This document shows, piece after piece, positions 55,539 to 63,683 of a stretch of DNA of 64,000 bases. A model generated the notes under the pieces. The model made no database searches. It had not been told where the DNA came from and saw only the letters and a program-made list of their open reading frames with translations. The stretch comes from Xanthocytophaga sp031424975. Its GTDB lineage: Bacteria; Bacteroidota; Bacteroidia; Cytophagales; 172606-1. A program made the position numbers and the translations under genes. Each line of letters opens with the position of its first letter. Positions within the stretch are counted from its first letter, which is position 1. The stretch is from positions 1-64,000 of the forward strand of contig JANPIL010000141.1 of assembly GCA_031424975.1 (NCBI GenBank), given 5' to 3'.

Positions 55539-56861
55539 TTACACTGTCGCGATGCTTTCAGATCTACCTTGTATTCTACCTGATTTCATTAAACCTTCAT
55601 AATGTTGCATCAACAAATAGCTTTCTATTTGCTGGAGCGTATCCAAAATCACACCCACCATAATCAATAAAGAAGTTCCTCCGAAAAACCTCGATAATTC
55701 AGAAGTGATTCCGAACAAACTTGCAATTGCTGGTAATATTGCCAGCAAAGACAGAAACAAGGCTCCGGGCAACGTAATTCTTGACAAAATAGTATCTATG
55801 TAATCCGATGTTTGAATTCCAGGTTTAACATTTGGAATAAACCCCCCATTCCTTTTCATTTCCTCGGATATTTGCACCGGATTGACCGTAATGGCCGTGT
55901 AGAAAAAACTAAAAAGTATTATCAATAAGGCAAAGAGCAGATTGTATGCAAGGCTTGTGTAATCTGCAAAGTCTTGTGCAATTGCACTGGCGGCATCATT
56001 TTTTCCTGCAAAATAGCTACTAAGTAAACTTGGCAGGAACATCAATGATTGGGCAAAAATAATTGGCATTACTCCGGCAGCATTCAATTTCAGGGGCAGA
56101 TACTGGCGCTGTCCGCCATAAACTCTGTTTCCCACCACCTGCTTCGCGTATTGGATAGGTATTCTGCGAGTAGCCTGTAGAACTAAAACAACACCCATTA
56201 CAATGAAAAACAAAATTATTAACTCTATCACAAAAAAGAGTATTCCTCCAACGCCCAACCTTTGCGCCTCCCCAAATAGTGCTACTGGCAACCGCGATAT
56301 TATTCCAATCATTATTAACATTGATGTGCCATTACCTATTCCCTTCTCCGTAATTCTTTCGCCTAACCACATACAAAACATAGTTCCAGTCGTCAGCACT
56401 ATTATGGCACTGATTAGGAATCCTGTTTTTCCAACATCCGGAAGTATTGCATCATCAGCGATAGTACTGACCAAATATGTGTAGGATTGAGGGATTGTAA
56501 CTAGTACAGTCAACGCTCTTGTAATTCTGTTCAGTTTCTGTCTTCCCGATTCTCCCTCCTTTTGCATTTTCTGAAAGTAGGGTACTGCTATGGTCAATAG
56601 TTGAACTATTATTGACGCCGTTATGTATGGCATAATGCCTAAACCAAAAATAGATGCGTTGCTAAAAGCTCCGCCCAAAAAAGCGTCAAGCAATCCAAGT
56701 ATGCCATTGGATTGTGAGACGAGTTTTGTTGGATCTATGCCCGGAAGAACAATGAAAGAACCTATACGAAACAACAATAAAAATAATAGTGTGTTCAGAA
56801 TACGGGTTCTGAGATCAACTATTGAAAAAATAGCTTTGACTGCTCTAATGGCTTTTCTCAT
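55539..56861 (-). CDS. secY: preprotein translocase subunit SecY
   Basis: 440 residues, ten membrane helices. Core channel of Sec secretion. Starts MRKAIRAVKAIFSIVDLRTR; plug and helix regions include GLGIMPYITASIIVQLL and LGERITEKGIGNGTSMLIM; the cytoplasmic loop FIPNVKPGIQTSDYIDTILS-RITLPGA is conserved. The DNA of that loop (55787-55798) reads AAAATAGTATCT, the core of the 30-bp repeat. Overlaps rplO by 17 bp. Confidence 0.98.
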   Translation of the reverse strand: MRKAIRAVKAIFSIVDLRTRILNTLLFLLLFRIGSFIVLPGIDPTKLVSQSNGILGLLDAFLGGAFSNASIFGLGIMPYITASIIVQLLTIAVPYFQKMQKEGESGRQKLNRITRALTVLVTIPQSYTYLVSTIADDAILPDVGKTGFLISAIIVLTTGTMFCMWLGERITEKGIGNGTSMLIMIGIISRLPVALFGEAQRLGVGGILFFVIELIILFFIVMGVVLVLQATRRIPIQYAKQVVGNRVYGGQRQYLPLKLNAAGVMPIIFAQSLMFLPSLLSSYFAGKNDAASAIAQDFADYTSLAYNLLFALLIILFSFFYTAITVNPVQISEEMKRNGGFIPNVKPGIQTSDYIDTILSRITLPGALFLSLLAILPAIASLFGITSELSRFFGGTSLLIMVGVILDTLQQIESYLLMQHYEGLMKSGRIQGRSESIATV

Positions 56862-57315
56862 GTGTTTTTTGCGATATTACTGCCTTACCTCCGACTTCTT
56901 CAATTGCTTTGATTGCGGATAAAGAAAAAGCATTCACTTTGATTTCCGCCGCTGTTACAATCTGTCCATCACCTAATACCTTAACTATCTCCCTATTTGA
57001 AATCAAACCATGAAGTTTCAAAAAATTGATATCTATAACACTAACTTTATGCAAATCTAGAAGTTCTTGAATTTTGTCTAAATTTATTGGCTTGTATTCT
57101 ACCCTATTCGGAGATGTGAATCCGTATTTCGGTATGCGTCTTTGCAAGGGCATTTGGCCGCCTTCAAAGCCCCTTTTTGCACTGTGGCCTGATCTTGATG
57201 CAGCACCCTTGTGCCCTCTAGTCGAAGTTCCACCTCTTCCGGAGCCAGTACCACGACCCAGTCTTTTGTTATCACGTACAGAACCTTTCGCAGGTTTTAG
57301 TGTATGTAGTTTCAT
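56845..57315 (-). CDS. rplO: 50S ribosomal protein L15
   Basis: 156 residues: MKLHTLKPAKGSVRDNKRLG-RGTGSGRGGTSTRGHKG, GGQMPLQRRIPKYGF and C-terminal AIKAIEEVGGKAVI. Binds 23S rRNA late in assembly. Overlaps the secY start by 17 bp and follows rpmD after 5 bp. Confidence 0.98.
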   Translation of the reverse strand: MKLHTLKPAKGSVRDNKRLGRGTGSGRGGTSTRGHKGAASRSGHSAKRGFEGGQMPLQRRIPKYGFTSPNRVEYKPINLDKIQELLDLHKVSVIDINFLKLHGLISNREIVKVLGDGQIVTAAEIKVNAFSLSAIKAIEEVGGKAVISQKTHEKSH

Positions 57316-57320
57316 CTTTC

Positions 57321-57500
57321 TTAAACTTCCTTTACCGTAATCAAATGAATCACTTTTCTTAACATTCCAGAAATCTGTGGTGTATTTTCTACTTCCACCG
57401 TTCTATTTATTTTACCTAGACCTAGAGCTTGAATAGTAAGCTTTTGATTATTTGGTCTTTTAATAACGCTTCTGATTTGAGTAATCTGAATCTTTCCCAT
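57321..57500 (-). CDS. rpmD: 50S ribosomal protein L30
   Basis: 59 residues recovered from the gap between rpsE and rplO: MGKIQITQIRSVIKRPNNQK, LTIQALGLGKINRTVEVENT, PQISGMLRKVIHLITVKEV. Length and ferredoxin-like pattern match L30 exactly; position rpsE-rpmD-rplO is standard. Confidence 0.96.
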   Translation of the reverse strand: MGKIQITQIRSVIKRPNNQKLTIQALGLGKINRTVEVENTPQISGMLRKVIHLITVKEV

Positions 57501-57502
57501 AA

Positions 57503-58015
57503 TTAGCCATTAAAAACTTTCGAAAGAGATATTCTTCTTTGTACTGCTACTTGGTGAGGTGCACGCATTTTCAAAAGGGCATCGAAAGTAGCCTTTACCA
57601 CGTTATGTGGATTAGATGATCCTTTCGACTTTGCGAGCACATCTTTCACTCCCGCACTTTCCAATACTGCACGCATTGCCCCCCCAGCTATAACTCCAGT
57701 ACCTGCCGCAGCAGGTTTGAGAAACACGTAACCTCCGCTATATTTGCCATGCATTTCATGGGGAACTGTAGATTTCAATACAGGAATCTTGATTAGATTT
57801 TTTTTTGCATCCTCTACACCTTTTGTGATTGCGTCTGTCACTTCGTTCGCCTTTCCCAAGCCATAACCAACTGTACCATGTGCATCTCCCACTACAACTA
57901 TTGCTGAGAAGCTAAACCTCCTTCCTCCTTTAACAACTTTTGCAACACGCTTGATAGCAACAACTTTTTCCTTAAGTTCAAGTTCACTTGCTTTGGCAAT
58001 TGTTTTTTGTATCAT
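57503..58015 (-). CDS. rpsE: 30S ribosomal protein S5
   Basis: 170 residues: ELKEKVVAIKRVAKVVKGGR-RFSFSAIVVVGD, GTVGYGLGKANEVTDAI, HGKYSGGYVFLKPAAAGTGV and SSNPHNVVKATFDAL. Fidelity protein near the decoding site. Ends 2 bp before rpmD. Confidence 0.98.
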   Translation of the reverse strand: MIQKTIAKASELELKEKVVAIKRVAKVVKGGRRFSFSAIVVVGDAHGTVGYGLGKANEVTDAITKGVEDAKKNLIKIPVLKSTVPHEMHGKYSGGYVFLKPAAAGTGVIAGGAMRAVLESAGVKDVLAKSKGSSNPHNVVKATFDALLKMRAPHQVAVQRRISLSKVFNG

Positions 58016-58027
58016 ATTTTTTTTATT

Positions 58028-58378
58028 TTAGAATTTCAATCCCCCTTCACGGGCTCCTTCTGCAAGTGCTTTCACTTTACCGTGATACAAGTAACCGCCA
58101 CGATCGAATACAACAGATACAATACCATTAACTAATGCTTTTTCTGCTATTTTCTTCCCTACTCCTTTTGACGATTCTATTGTATTGTTTTTAGAATTTC
58201 CCGTCTCAACGGAAGATGCACTTAAAATGGTTTTCCCTGAGACATCGTCTATTAGCTGTGCATATATCGCCGTGTTTGATCTAAACACCGATAACCGAGG
58301 TCTATCTGATGTTCCTTTGACTTTTGCACGAATCACTCTTCTGATACGCAATCTGCGAGCATCCTTGTTATTAGTCAT
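58028..58378 (-). CDS. rplR: 50S ribosomal protein L18
   Basis: 116 residues: RLRIRRVIRAKVKGTSDRPR-LSVFRSNTAIYAQLIDD, GKKIAEKALVNGIVSVVFDR-GGYLYHGKVKALAEGAREGG. 5S rRNA-binding protein. Compact spacing to rplF (4 bp) and rpsE (12 bp). Confidence 0.98.
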   Translation of the reverse strand: MTNNKDARRLRIRRVIRAKVKGTSDRPRLSVFRSNTAIYAQLIDDVSGKTILSASSVETGNSKNNTIESSKGVGKKIAEKALVNGIVSVVFDRGGYLYHGKVKALAEGAREGGLKF

Positions 58379-58382
58379 ATTT

Positions 58383-58940
58383 TTATTTTTTTGCGGCTGT
58401 TTTACCAGCTTTTCTTCTAATCAATTGTCCTGAAGTTCTTATTCCTTTACCTTTGTAAGGCTCTACTTTGCGAAGAGACTTTATTTTGGCAGCAACTTGA
58501 CCTACCAATTCTTTATCAATACCTTCAAGAGTCACAACTGGATTTTTACCTTTTTCAGTTATGGCCAAAGCTTTAATTTCTTGGGGAAATGTCAAAAACA
58601 AACCATGAGAATATCCTAAACTTAATTCTAACACATTGTTAACAACAGTAGCTTTGTAACCAACGCCTACTATTTCAAGGCTTTGCTTGAATCCGTCACT
58701 TACCCCCACAATCATGTTATTCACTAAGGATCGATACAAACCATGGAGAGCTTTATGACGCTTTTGCTCTGTGGGCCGCTCTACTACTATTTGAGACCCC
58801 TCTTGTCTCACAATTATATCTGGATCTACTTTGCGGGAAAGTAAACCCTTGGGGCCTTTCACAATGACCACATTACCTATTTCAATTGAAACAGTAACAT
58901 CTGCTGGCAAACTTATCGGCTTTTTACCTATTCTCGACAT
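58383..58940 (-). CDS. rplF: 50S ribosomal protein L6
   Basis: 185 residues from ATG 58940 (MSRIGKKPISLPADVTVSIE); the frame upstream overlaps rpsH. Two repeated L6 folds, ending VEPYKGKGIRTSGQLIRRKA-GKTAAKK. Near the sarcin-ricin loop and factor-binding site. Confidence 0.98.
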   Translation of the reverse strand: MSRIGKKPISLPADVTVSIEIGNVVIVKGPKGLLSRKVDPDIIVRQEGSQIVVERPTEQKRHKALHGLYRSLVNNMIVGVSDGFKQSLEIVGVGYKATVVNNVLELSLGYSHGLFLTFPQEIKALAITEKGKNPVVTLEGIDKELVGQVAAKIKSLRKVEPYKGKGIRTSGQLIRRKAGKTAAKK

Positions 58941-58947
58941 ATTAATG

Positions 58948-59343
58948 TTAGTAAACGTAACATAAAACTTCTCCTCCCACATTCAGTGTTTTGGCTTCTT
59001 TGTTTGTAATCACACCCTTGGGGGTGGATATTACAGCTATTCCCAATCCGTTGAGGACTCGCGGCATACCAATCACGCTTGTATATTTTCTGAGCCCAGG
59101 CCTACTTACCCTCTTTAAATTGACAATGGCGGATTCTTTAGTAATTGGATCGTATTTTAATGCTATTTTAATGGTCCCCTGCAAGTGACTATCATCAAAC
59201 TTGTAGTTTTGTATGTATCCTTTCTCATGTAGAACCTTGGTTATTTCTTTTTTTATATTGGATGAAGGTATTTCCACTATTCGGTGTCGTGCCTTTATCG
59301 CATTTCTCAAACGAGTAAGATAGTCTGCTATTGGATCTGTCAT
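58948..59343 (-). CDS. rpsH: 30S ribosomal protein S8
   Basis: 131 residues from ATG 59343 (MTDPIADYLTRLRNAIKARH). Conserved ending GIAVISTPKGVITNKEAKTL-NVGGEVLCYVY. 16S central-domain binder and, in other bacteria, regulator of the spc operon. The extra 12 codons upstream are not conserved. Confidence 0.98.
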   Translation of the reverse strand: MTDPIADYLTRLRNAIKARHRIVEIPSSNIKKEITKVLHEKGYIQNYKFDDSHLQGTIKIALKYDPITKESAIVNLKRVSRPGLRKYTSVIGMPRVLNGLGIAVISTPKGVITNKEAKTLNVGGEVLCYVY

Positions 59344-59432
59344 GATAACATAGTTTTGTGTCTCGATATTCACCGTCAAATAGATGAAGGCGTGAATCTA
59401 ACGATTAATGATCAAATTTGAAGTAAAAATTC

Positions 59433-59702
59433 TCACCAACTTGATTTCGTTATTCCCGGTATTTTACCTTCTAAAGCCATACTACGGAACATATTTCGAG
59501 AGATACCGAATTTACGCATATACCCTCTAGGACGACCCGTAATTTTGCAACGATTGTGCAAGCGGACTTTTGAAGAATTTCTTGGTAATTTATCTAATGC
59601 TTCATAGTCTCCTGCTGCCTTTAAGTCTTTTCTTCTTGAAGCGTACTTACTCACGAGCCTTTCTCTTTTTCTTTCGCGAGCTTTTATTGATTCTTTTGCC
59701 AT
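59433..59702 (-). CDS. rpsN: 30S ribosomal protein S14
   Basis: 89 residues: MAKESIKARERKRERLVSKY, LPRNSSKVRLHNRCKITGRP-RGYMRKFGISRNMFR. Zinc-free long form (no CxxC pairs). Between rplE and rpsH, as usual. Confidence 0.98.
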   Translation of the reverse strand: MAKESIKARERKRERLVSKYASRRKDLKAAGDYEALDKLPRNSSKVRLHNRCKITGRPRGYMRKFGISRNMFRSMALEGKIPGITKSSW

Positions 59703-59706
59703 ATTT

Positions 59707-60300
59707 TTAAATTGTATTTTTATTTTTTTGATTAGCGAATGGCATTCCTAATGCTTTCAGCAGTTCCAAACTTTCCTCATCCGTATTGGCATTCGTAACA
59801 AAGGTGATATCCATGCCAGATATCTTGTTTATTTTATCAATACTAATTTCAGGAAATATAATCTGCTCTTTGACACCCAATGTGTAATTACCACGCCCGT
59901 CGAAACCTTTATCACTTATTCCTCTGAAATCACGTACTCGTGGCAGTGCAACAGATGTAAGTCTATCCATAAACTCATACATTCGATGCCTTCTCAGTGT
60001 TACTCTTGCACCAATTGGCATATTTTCGCGCAATTTAAAATTCGATATTGCCTTTTTGGAAAAAGTCGCAACTGCCTTTTGTCCAGCTATCATCGTCAAC
60101 TCCTCCACACCTATATCTACCAATTTCTTATCCGCCACCGCTGCTCCAATACCCTTATTTATGACAATTTTAGTTATTTTGGGCACTTGCATAACAGATT
60201 TGTAACTGAATTTATCTTTCAAGAAAGGTACAACTTCTTGAAAATATTTCTCCTGCATTCTTGGAATGCGATTCGATGTTTTATATTCTTCCTTGGCCAT
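59707..60300 (-). CDS. rplE: 50S ribosomal protein L5
   Basis: 197 residues from ATG 60300 (MAKEEYKTSNRIPRMQEKYF). 5S rRNA-binding: VMQVPKITKIVINKGIGAAV, KAISNFKLRENMPIGARVTL, RVRDFRGISDKGFDGRGNYT and GMDITFVTNANTDEESLELL. A later ATG (MQEKYFQEV) is an alternative start. The frame beyond 60300 is not conserved. Confidence 0.98.
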   Translation of the reverse strand: MAKEEYKTSNRIPRMQEKYFQEVVPFLKDKFSYKSVMQVPKITKIVINKGIGAAVADKKLVDIGVEELTMIAGQKAVATFSKKAISNFKLRENMPIGARVTLRRHRMYEFMDRLTSVALPRVRDFRGISDKGFDGRGNYTLGVKEQIIFPEISIDKINKISGMDITFVTNANTDEESLELLKALGMPFANQKNKNTI

Positions 60301-60377
60301 TTTCTGCTTTGTGTTAATGCAAATTTTTAACCTAAACTCTAACAACACCTATTTTTTCAAAAGCACGAAATCAAACC

Positions 60378-60725
60378 TTAAATCTCAGATTCTATCAGAC
60401 CTCCCGTTTTTTTAGAAAACCTTTGCAGTTTTCCTTTTTCATCAATTTTTCTAAAAGTACGCGTTGCTTCGCCATTTGAATTTACAACCATTAAATTGCT
60501 CAAATGCACAGAAGCCTCTTTCTGAACAAAACCTCCTTGGGGGTTCTCGGCTGATGGCTTAACACTTTTTTTAATAATGTTTACCCCACTCACAATAGCT
60601 CTGTATTTCTCCTTGCTGACTGAAATTATCTTGCCTGTTTTACCTTTATCGTCTCCAGACAGCAACTTTACTGTATCACCTCGTCTAACGTGGAACTTGA
60701 TGTTTTTTTTGATTTTCTTTTTCAT
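60378..60725 (-). CDS. rplX: 50S ribosomal protein L24
   Basis: 115 residues: KOW motif near the start (HVRRGDTVKLLSGDDKGKTG-KIISV), GVNIIKKSVKPSAENPQGGF and ATRTFRKIDEKGKLQRFSKK. Assembly initiator protein; placed rplN-rplX-rplE as usual. Confidence 0.98.
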   Translation of the reverse strand: MKKKIKKNIKFHVRRGDTVKLLSGDDKGKTGKIISVSKEKYRAIVSGVNIIKKSVKPSAENPQGGFVQKEASVHLSNLMVVNSNGEATRTFRKIDEKGKLQRFSKKTGGLIESEI

Positions 60726-60749
60726 TTCTAACGTGTCTAAAAACCTAAA

Positions 60750-61118
60750 TTATAAAACCTCAGGTGCCAAAGAAACTATTTTCATAAATTGTTTTTCTCG
60801 GAGCTCTCTTGCAACTGGGCCAAATATACGCGTACCTCTTGGCTCATCATTATTGTTGAGAAGAACGGCAGCATTATCTTCGAAGCGAATGTATGAACCA
60901 TCCTTGCGACGAATCTCTTTCCTGGTTCTAACCACTACGGCCTTGGAAACCGCACCTTTTTTCAAATTACTCGAAGACATTGAAGACTTTACTGAAACCA
61001 CTATTTTATCCCCAATAGAAGCGTATCGCTTTCCTGTTCCTCCTAACACTCGGATTACTAATACTTCTTTTGCACCGCTGTTATCAGCTACGCTTAGTCG
61101 AGACTCTTGCTGAACCAT
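60750..61118 (-). CDS. rplN: 50S ribosomal protein L14
   Basis: 122 residues: MVQQESRLSVADNSGAKEVL, VIRVLGGTGKRYASIGDKIV, ending EPRGTRIFGPVARELREKQF-MKIVSLAPEVL. Exactly the family length; starts 2 bp after rpsQ. Confidence 0.99.
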   Translation of the reverse strand: MVQQESRLSVADNSGAKEVLVIRVLGGTGKRYASIGDKIVVSVKSSMSSSNLKKGAVSKAVVVRTRKEIRRKDGSYIRFEDNAAVLLNNNDEPRGTRIFGPVARELREKQFMKIVSLAPEVL

Positions 61119-61120
61119 AG

Positions 61121-61390
61121 TTATTTAGCTTTTTCTATTATTTCGATAAGTCTCCAACGCTTGTTCTTACTGAGAGGTCGCGTTTCCATTATTTTGATTG
61201 TATCCCCTATGCCACACTCATTTCTTTCGTCATGAGCCATTAATTTCGTTGTTTTTGTCATAAACTTGCCATACTTGGGATGCTTTACTTTTCTTTCTAT
61301 GGCAATTGTTATGGACTTGTCCATTTTATTACTTACAACGCGTCCTGTTCGTTCTTTTCTCGCGTTTCTCTCTGACAAGTTTGGTTCCAT
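61121..61390 (-). CDS. rpsQ: 30S ribosomal protein S17
   Basis: 89 residues, OB fold: RTGRVVSNKMDKSITIAIER-KVKHPKYGKFMTKTTKLMAH and GDTIKIMETRPLSKNKRWRL. Primary 16S 5'-domain binder. Ten bp after rpmC. Confidence 0.98.
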   Translation of the reverse strand: MEPNLSERNARKERTGRVVSNKMDKSITIAIERKVKHPKYGKFMTKTTKLMAHDERNECGIGDTIKIMETRPLSKNKRWRLIEIIEKAK

Positions 61391-61400
61391 TGATTTGGTT

Positions 61401-61601
61401 CTATTTAATGTTTGCTATTTCTCTTGCTTTTATCTCAGTTAGGATTCGGGCAATCATCTTTCGGGATTCACGAATCCTAACTGGACTTTCGATTGGGCTA
61501 ATGGCATGGGCAAATCTTAATTTTTGGAGAGTGATTCTTTCAGAATTCACTCTCTGATGAAGCGCATCAAAGTCCAATGCTTCAATTTCTTTATTTTTCA
61601 T
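61401..61601 (-). CDS. rpmC: 50S ribosomal protein L29
   Basis: 66 residues: helical hairpin MKNKEIEALDFDALHQRVNS and IESPVRIRESRKMIARILTE. Polypeptide-exit-tunnel protein. A 68-bp gap separates it from rplP. Confidence 0.97.
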   Translation of the reverse strand: MKNKEIEALDFDALHQRVNSERITLQKLRFAHAISPIESPVRIRESRKMIARILTEIKAREIANIK

Positions 61602-61669
61602 TTTTAAAACAGTATTTTTTATAAAAACTCATTTCGACTAAAAAAATAATCGATTGCAACAAATCGGTA

Positions 61670-62095
61670 TTATTGACCCTCAACATAATCCCTTCGAACA
61701 ATAAATCTGGTTTTTACCGGCAATTTTTGTGCTGCCAAACGCAATGCCTCTTGCCCCGTCGCTTTGTCAACGCCTGTTATTTCAAACAAGATAGTTCCGG
61801 GTTTTATTACTGCGACCCAATATTCAGGTGCGCCTTTTCCTTTACCCATCCTTACCTCAGCTGGTTTTTTGGTGATAGGCTTGTCAGGAAATATACGAAT
61901 CCAAACTTGACCTTCACGTTTCATTGTGCGCGTCATTGAAATACGTGCCGCTTCAATCTGACGGGAAGTTATCCAACCTGGCTCCAAGGATTTGACCCCA
62001 AATGACCCGAATGCTATCTCGTGTCCTCTCGTCGCCAAACCCTTGACACGACCTTTATGCATTTTCCTAAACTTCGTTCTTTTCGGTTGTAACAT
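61670..62095 (-). CDS. rplP: 50S ribosomal protein L16
   Basis: 141 residues: MLQPKRTKFRKMHKGRVKGL, ATRGHEIAFGSFGVKSLEPG-WITSRQIEAARISMTR, RIFPDKPITKKPAEVRMGKG-KGAPEYWVAVIKPG. Located near the A-site finger of the 50S. Confidence 0.98.
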   Translation of the reverse strand: MLQPKRTKFRKMHKGRVKGLATRGHEIAFGSFGVKSLEPGWITSRQIEAARISMTRTMKREGQVWIRIFPDKPITKKPAEVRMGKGKGAPEYWVAVIKPGTILFEITGVDKATGQEALRLAAQKLPVKTRFIVRRDYVEGQ

Positions 62096-62151
62096 CGCTT
62101 TTCATAAATTTATTTCAAGGTATAGAACCCGATCCGTAACCTCAAATATTC

Positions 62152-62973
62152 CTACCTACTACCGGTTGTGGGGGCTCTTTTCTTCTTCTTATTTCTGCGT
62201 GCAGAGTCTTTATCACCGCCCTTATCTCTGCTACGATCACTACCTCTGTCACCACCACCCTCGCGGCGGTTACCACGATCATTACTTACATTGCCACCCG
62301 TTGCGGTTGCAGCATTTCCGTATGTTGCATTTGGTGACAAGTCGCGCTTTCCAAACACCTCTCCCTTAAAAATCCATACCTTTATACCTATCTTACCGTA
62401 TACGGTTTGCGCTTCTGAAATAGCATAATCAATATCCGCACGCAGTGTGTGCAAAGGTATTCTACCCTCTTTATATTCTTCAGTCCTTGCCATATCTGCC
62501 CCAGCTAAGCGACCGGATAGACGTACTTTGATCCCTTGAGCTCCCACACGTGTAGCTGCAGAGATAGATTGCTTCATAGCTCGGCGATAGGAAATGCGAG
62601 CCTCCAATTGCTGGGCAATTGATTCACCAACTAATTTGGCATCCAACTCAGGACGTCTAATCTCAAAAATATTGATTTGTACGTCTTTGTTCGTCAATTT
62701 CTTCAACTCCTCCTTCACTCTTTCAACTTCGATACCATTCTTCCCTATCACCACCCCCGGACGAGCAGTATTGACCGTGAGTGTCACGCGCTTTAATGTA
62801 CGTTCGATCACAACTTTTGCAATGCCTCCCTTAGGAAAACGAGCCATTACATACTTTCGTATTCTTTCATCCTCAATAAGTTTTTCAGCGAAATTTTTTC
62901 CGCCATACCAATTGGAATCCCAACCTTTTACAATTCCTAAGCGAAAACCTGTTGGATTGACTTTTTGTCCCAT
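62152..62973 (-). CDS. rpsC: 30S ribosomal protein S3 with long basic tail
   Basis: 273 residues. Standard S3 to about residue 208: MGQKVNPTGFRLGIVKGWDS, KH domain VVIGKNGIEVERVKEELKKL, and the C-terminal SAATRVGAQGIKVRLSGRLA. Then a low-complexity tail of about 65 residues rich in Arg, Gly, Asp and Lys (GNRREGGGDRGSDRSRDKGG, then RRNKKKKRAP) not present in E. coli S3. Mixed-charge RG tails suggest extra RNA contact; this is inference. Confidence 0.98.
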   Translation of the reverse strand: MGQKVNPTGFRLGIVKGWDSNWYGGKNFAEKLIEDERIRKYVMARFPKGGIAKVVIERTLKRVTLTVNTARPGVVIGKNGIEVERVKEELKKLTNKDVQINIFEIRRPELDAKLVGESIAQQLEARISYRRAMKQSISAATRVGAQGIKVRLSGRLAGADMARTEEYKEGRIPLHTLRADIDYAISEAQTVYGKIGIKVWIFKGEVFGKRDLSPNATYGNAATATGGNVSNDRGNRREGGGDRGSDRSRDKGGDKDSARRNKKKKRAPTTGSR

Positions 62974-62991
62974 GCTTATTATTTGGTTTCT

Positions 62992-63369
62992 TTAATTTTC
63001 TTTTTTCGTAGCAGCAGATGCAGCAGTATTTTTTGAATCTAAAACTATGGTTATGTGGTTGGAACGCTTTCGTATACGATGTCCACGTCCTTGTGGAGCG
63101 GGTCTTAATCGTTTAAGCATTCGCCCTTCATCCACAAAAATCATCTTTATAAACAGGTTTGCTTCCTCTATCCTCTCCGCCTCATTTGATTGTTCCCAGT
63201 TAGCTATTGCAGAAAGGAGTAATTGTTCGATTTTTTTGGATCCGGACTTCGAATCGTAACGAAGAAGGTTCAGCGCATCATTTACACGTCTTCCTCTTAC
63301 CATGTCCGCTATAAGCCTCATTTTTTGAGGAGAGGTAGGGACGTTTCTTAGTTTAGCTGTTGATTCCAT
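62992..63369 (-). CDS. rplV: 50S ribosomal protein L22
   Basis: 125 residues: RNVPTSPQKMRLIADMVRGR-RVNDALNLLRY, the beta-hairpin region ENLFIKM/VDEGRMLKRLRPAPQGRGH and RIRKRSNHITIVLDS. Lines the exit tunnel. Overlaps the rpsS stop/start by one base. Confidence 0.98.
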   Translation of the reverse strand: MESTAKLRNVPTSPQKMRLIADMVRGRRVNDALNLLRYDSKSGSKKIEQLLLSAIANWEQSNEAERIEEANLFIKMIFVDEGRMLKRLRPAPQGRGHRIRKRSNHITIVLDSKNTAASAATKKEN

Positions 63370-63647
63370 TATTTTTTACCTTTATCCTTGTTACCCGAAT
63401 GACCTCTGAAATTACGAGTCGGCGAAAACTCACCCAATTTGTGCCCTACCATATTCTCGGTGACGTATACTGGAATAAATTTATTCCCATTATGAACCGC
63501 AAATGTATGACCCACGAAATCAGGTGAAATAGTTGAACGCCGTGCCCAAGTCTTTATAACGGATTTCTTACCTGACCTGCCGACATTCTCTATTTTACTT
63601 GATAATCGAAAATCTACGTAAGGCCCTTTTTTAATTGAACGTCCCAT
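63369..63647 (-). CDS. rpsS: 30S ribosomal protein S19
   Basis: 92 residues: MGRSIKKGPYVDFRLSSKIE, IKTWARRSTISPDFVGHTFA-VHNGNKFIPVYVTENMVGHK-LGEFSPTRNFRGHSG. Head protein of the 30S; stop shares a base with the rplV start. Confidence 0.99.
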   Translation of the reverse strand: MGRSIKKGPYVDFRLSSKIENVGRSGKKSVIKTWARRSTISPDFVGHTFAVHNGNKFIPVYVTENMVGHKLGEFSPTRNFRGHSGNKDKGKK

Positions 63648-63683
63648 TTATGCGAATTGAATTTTACTTATGGAAGTTATATT

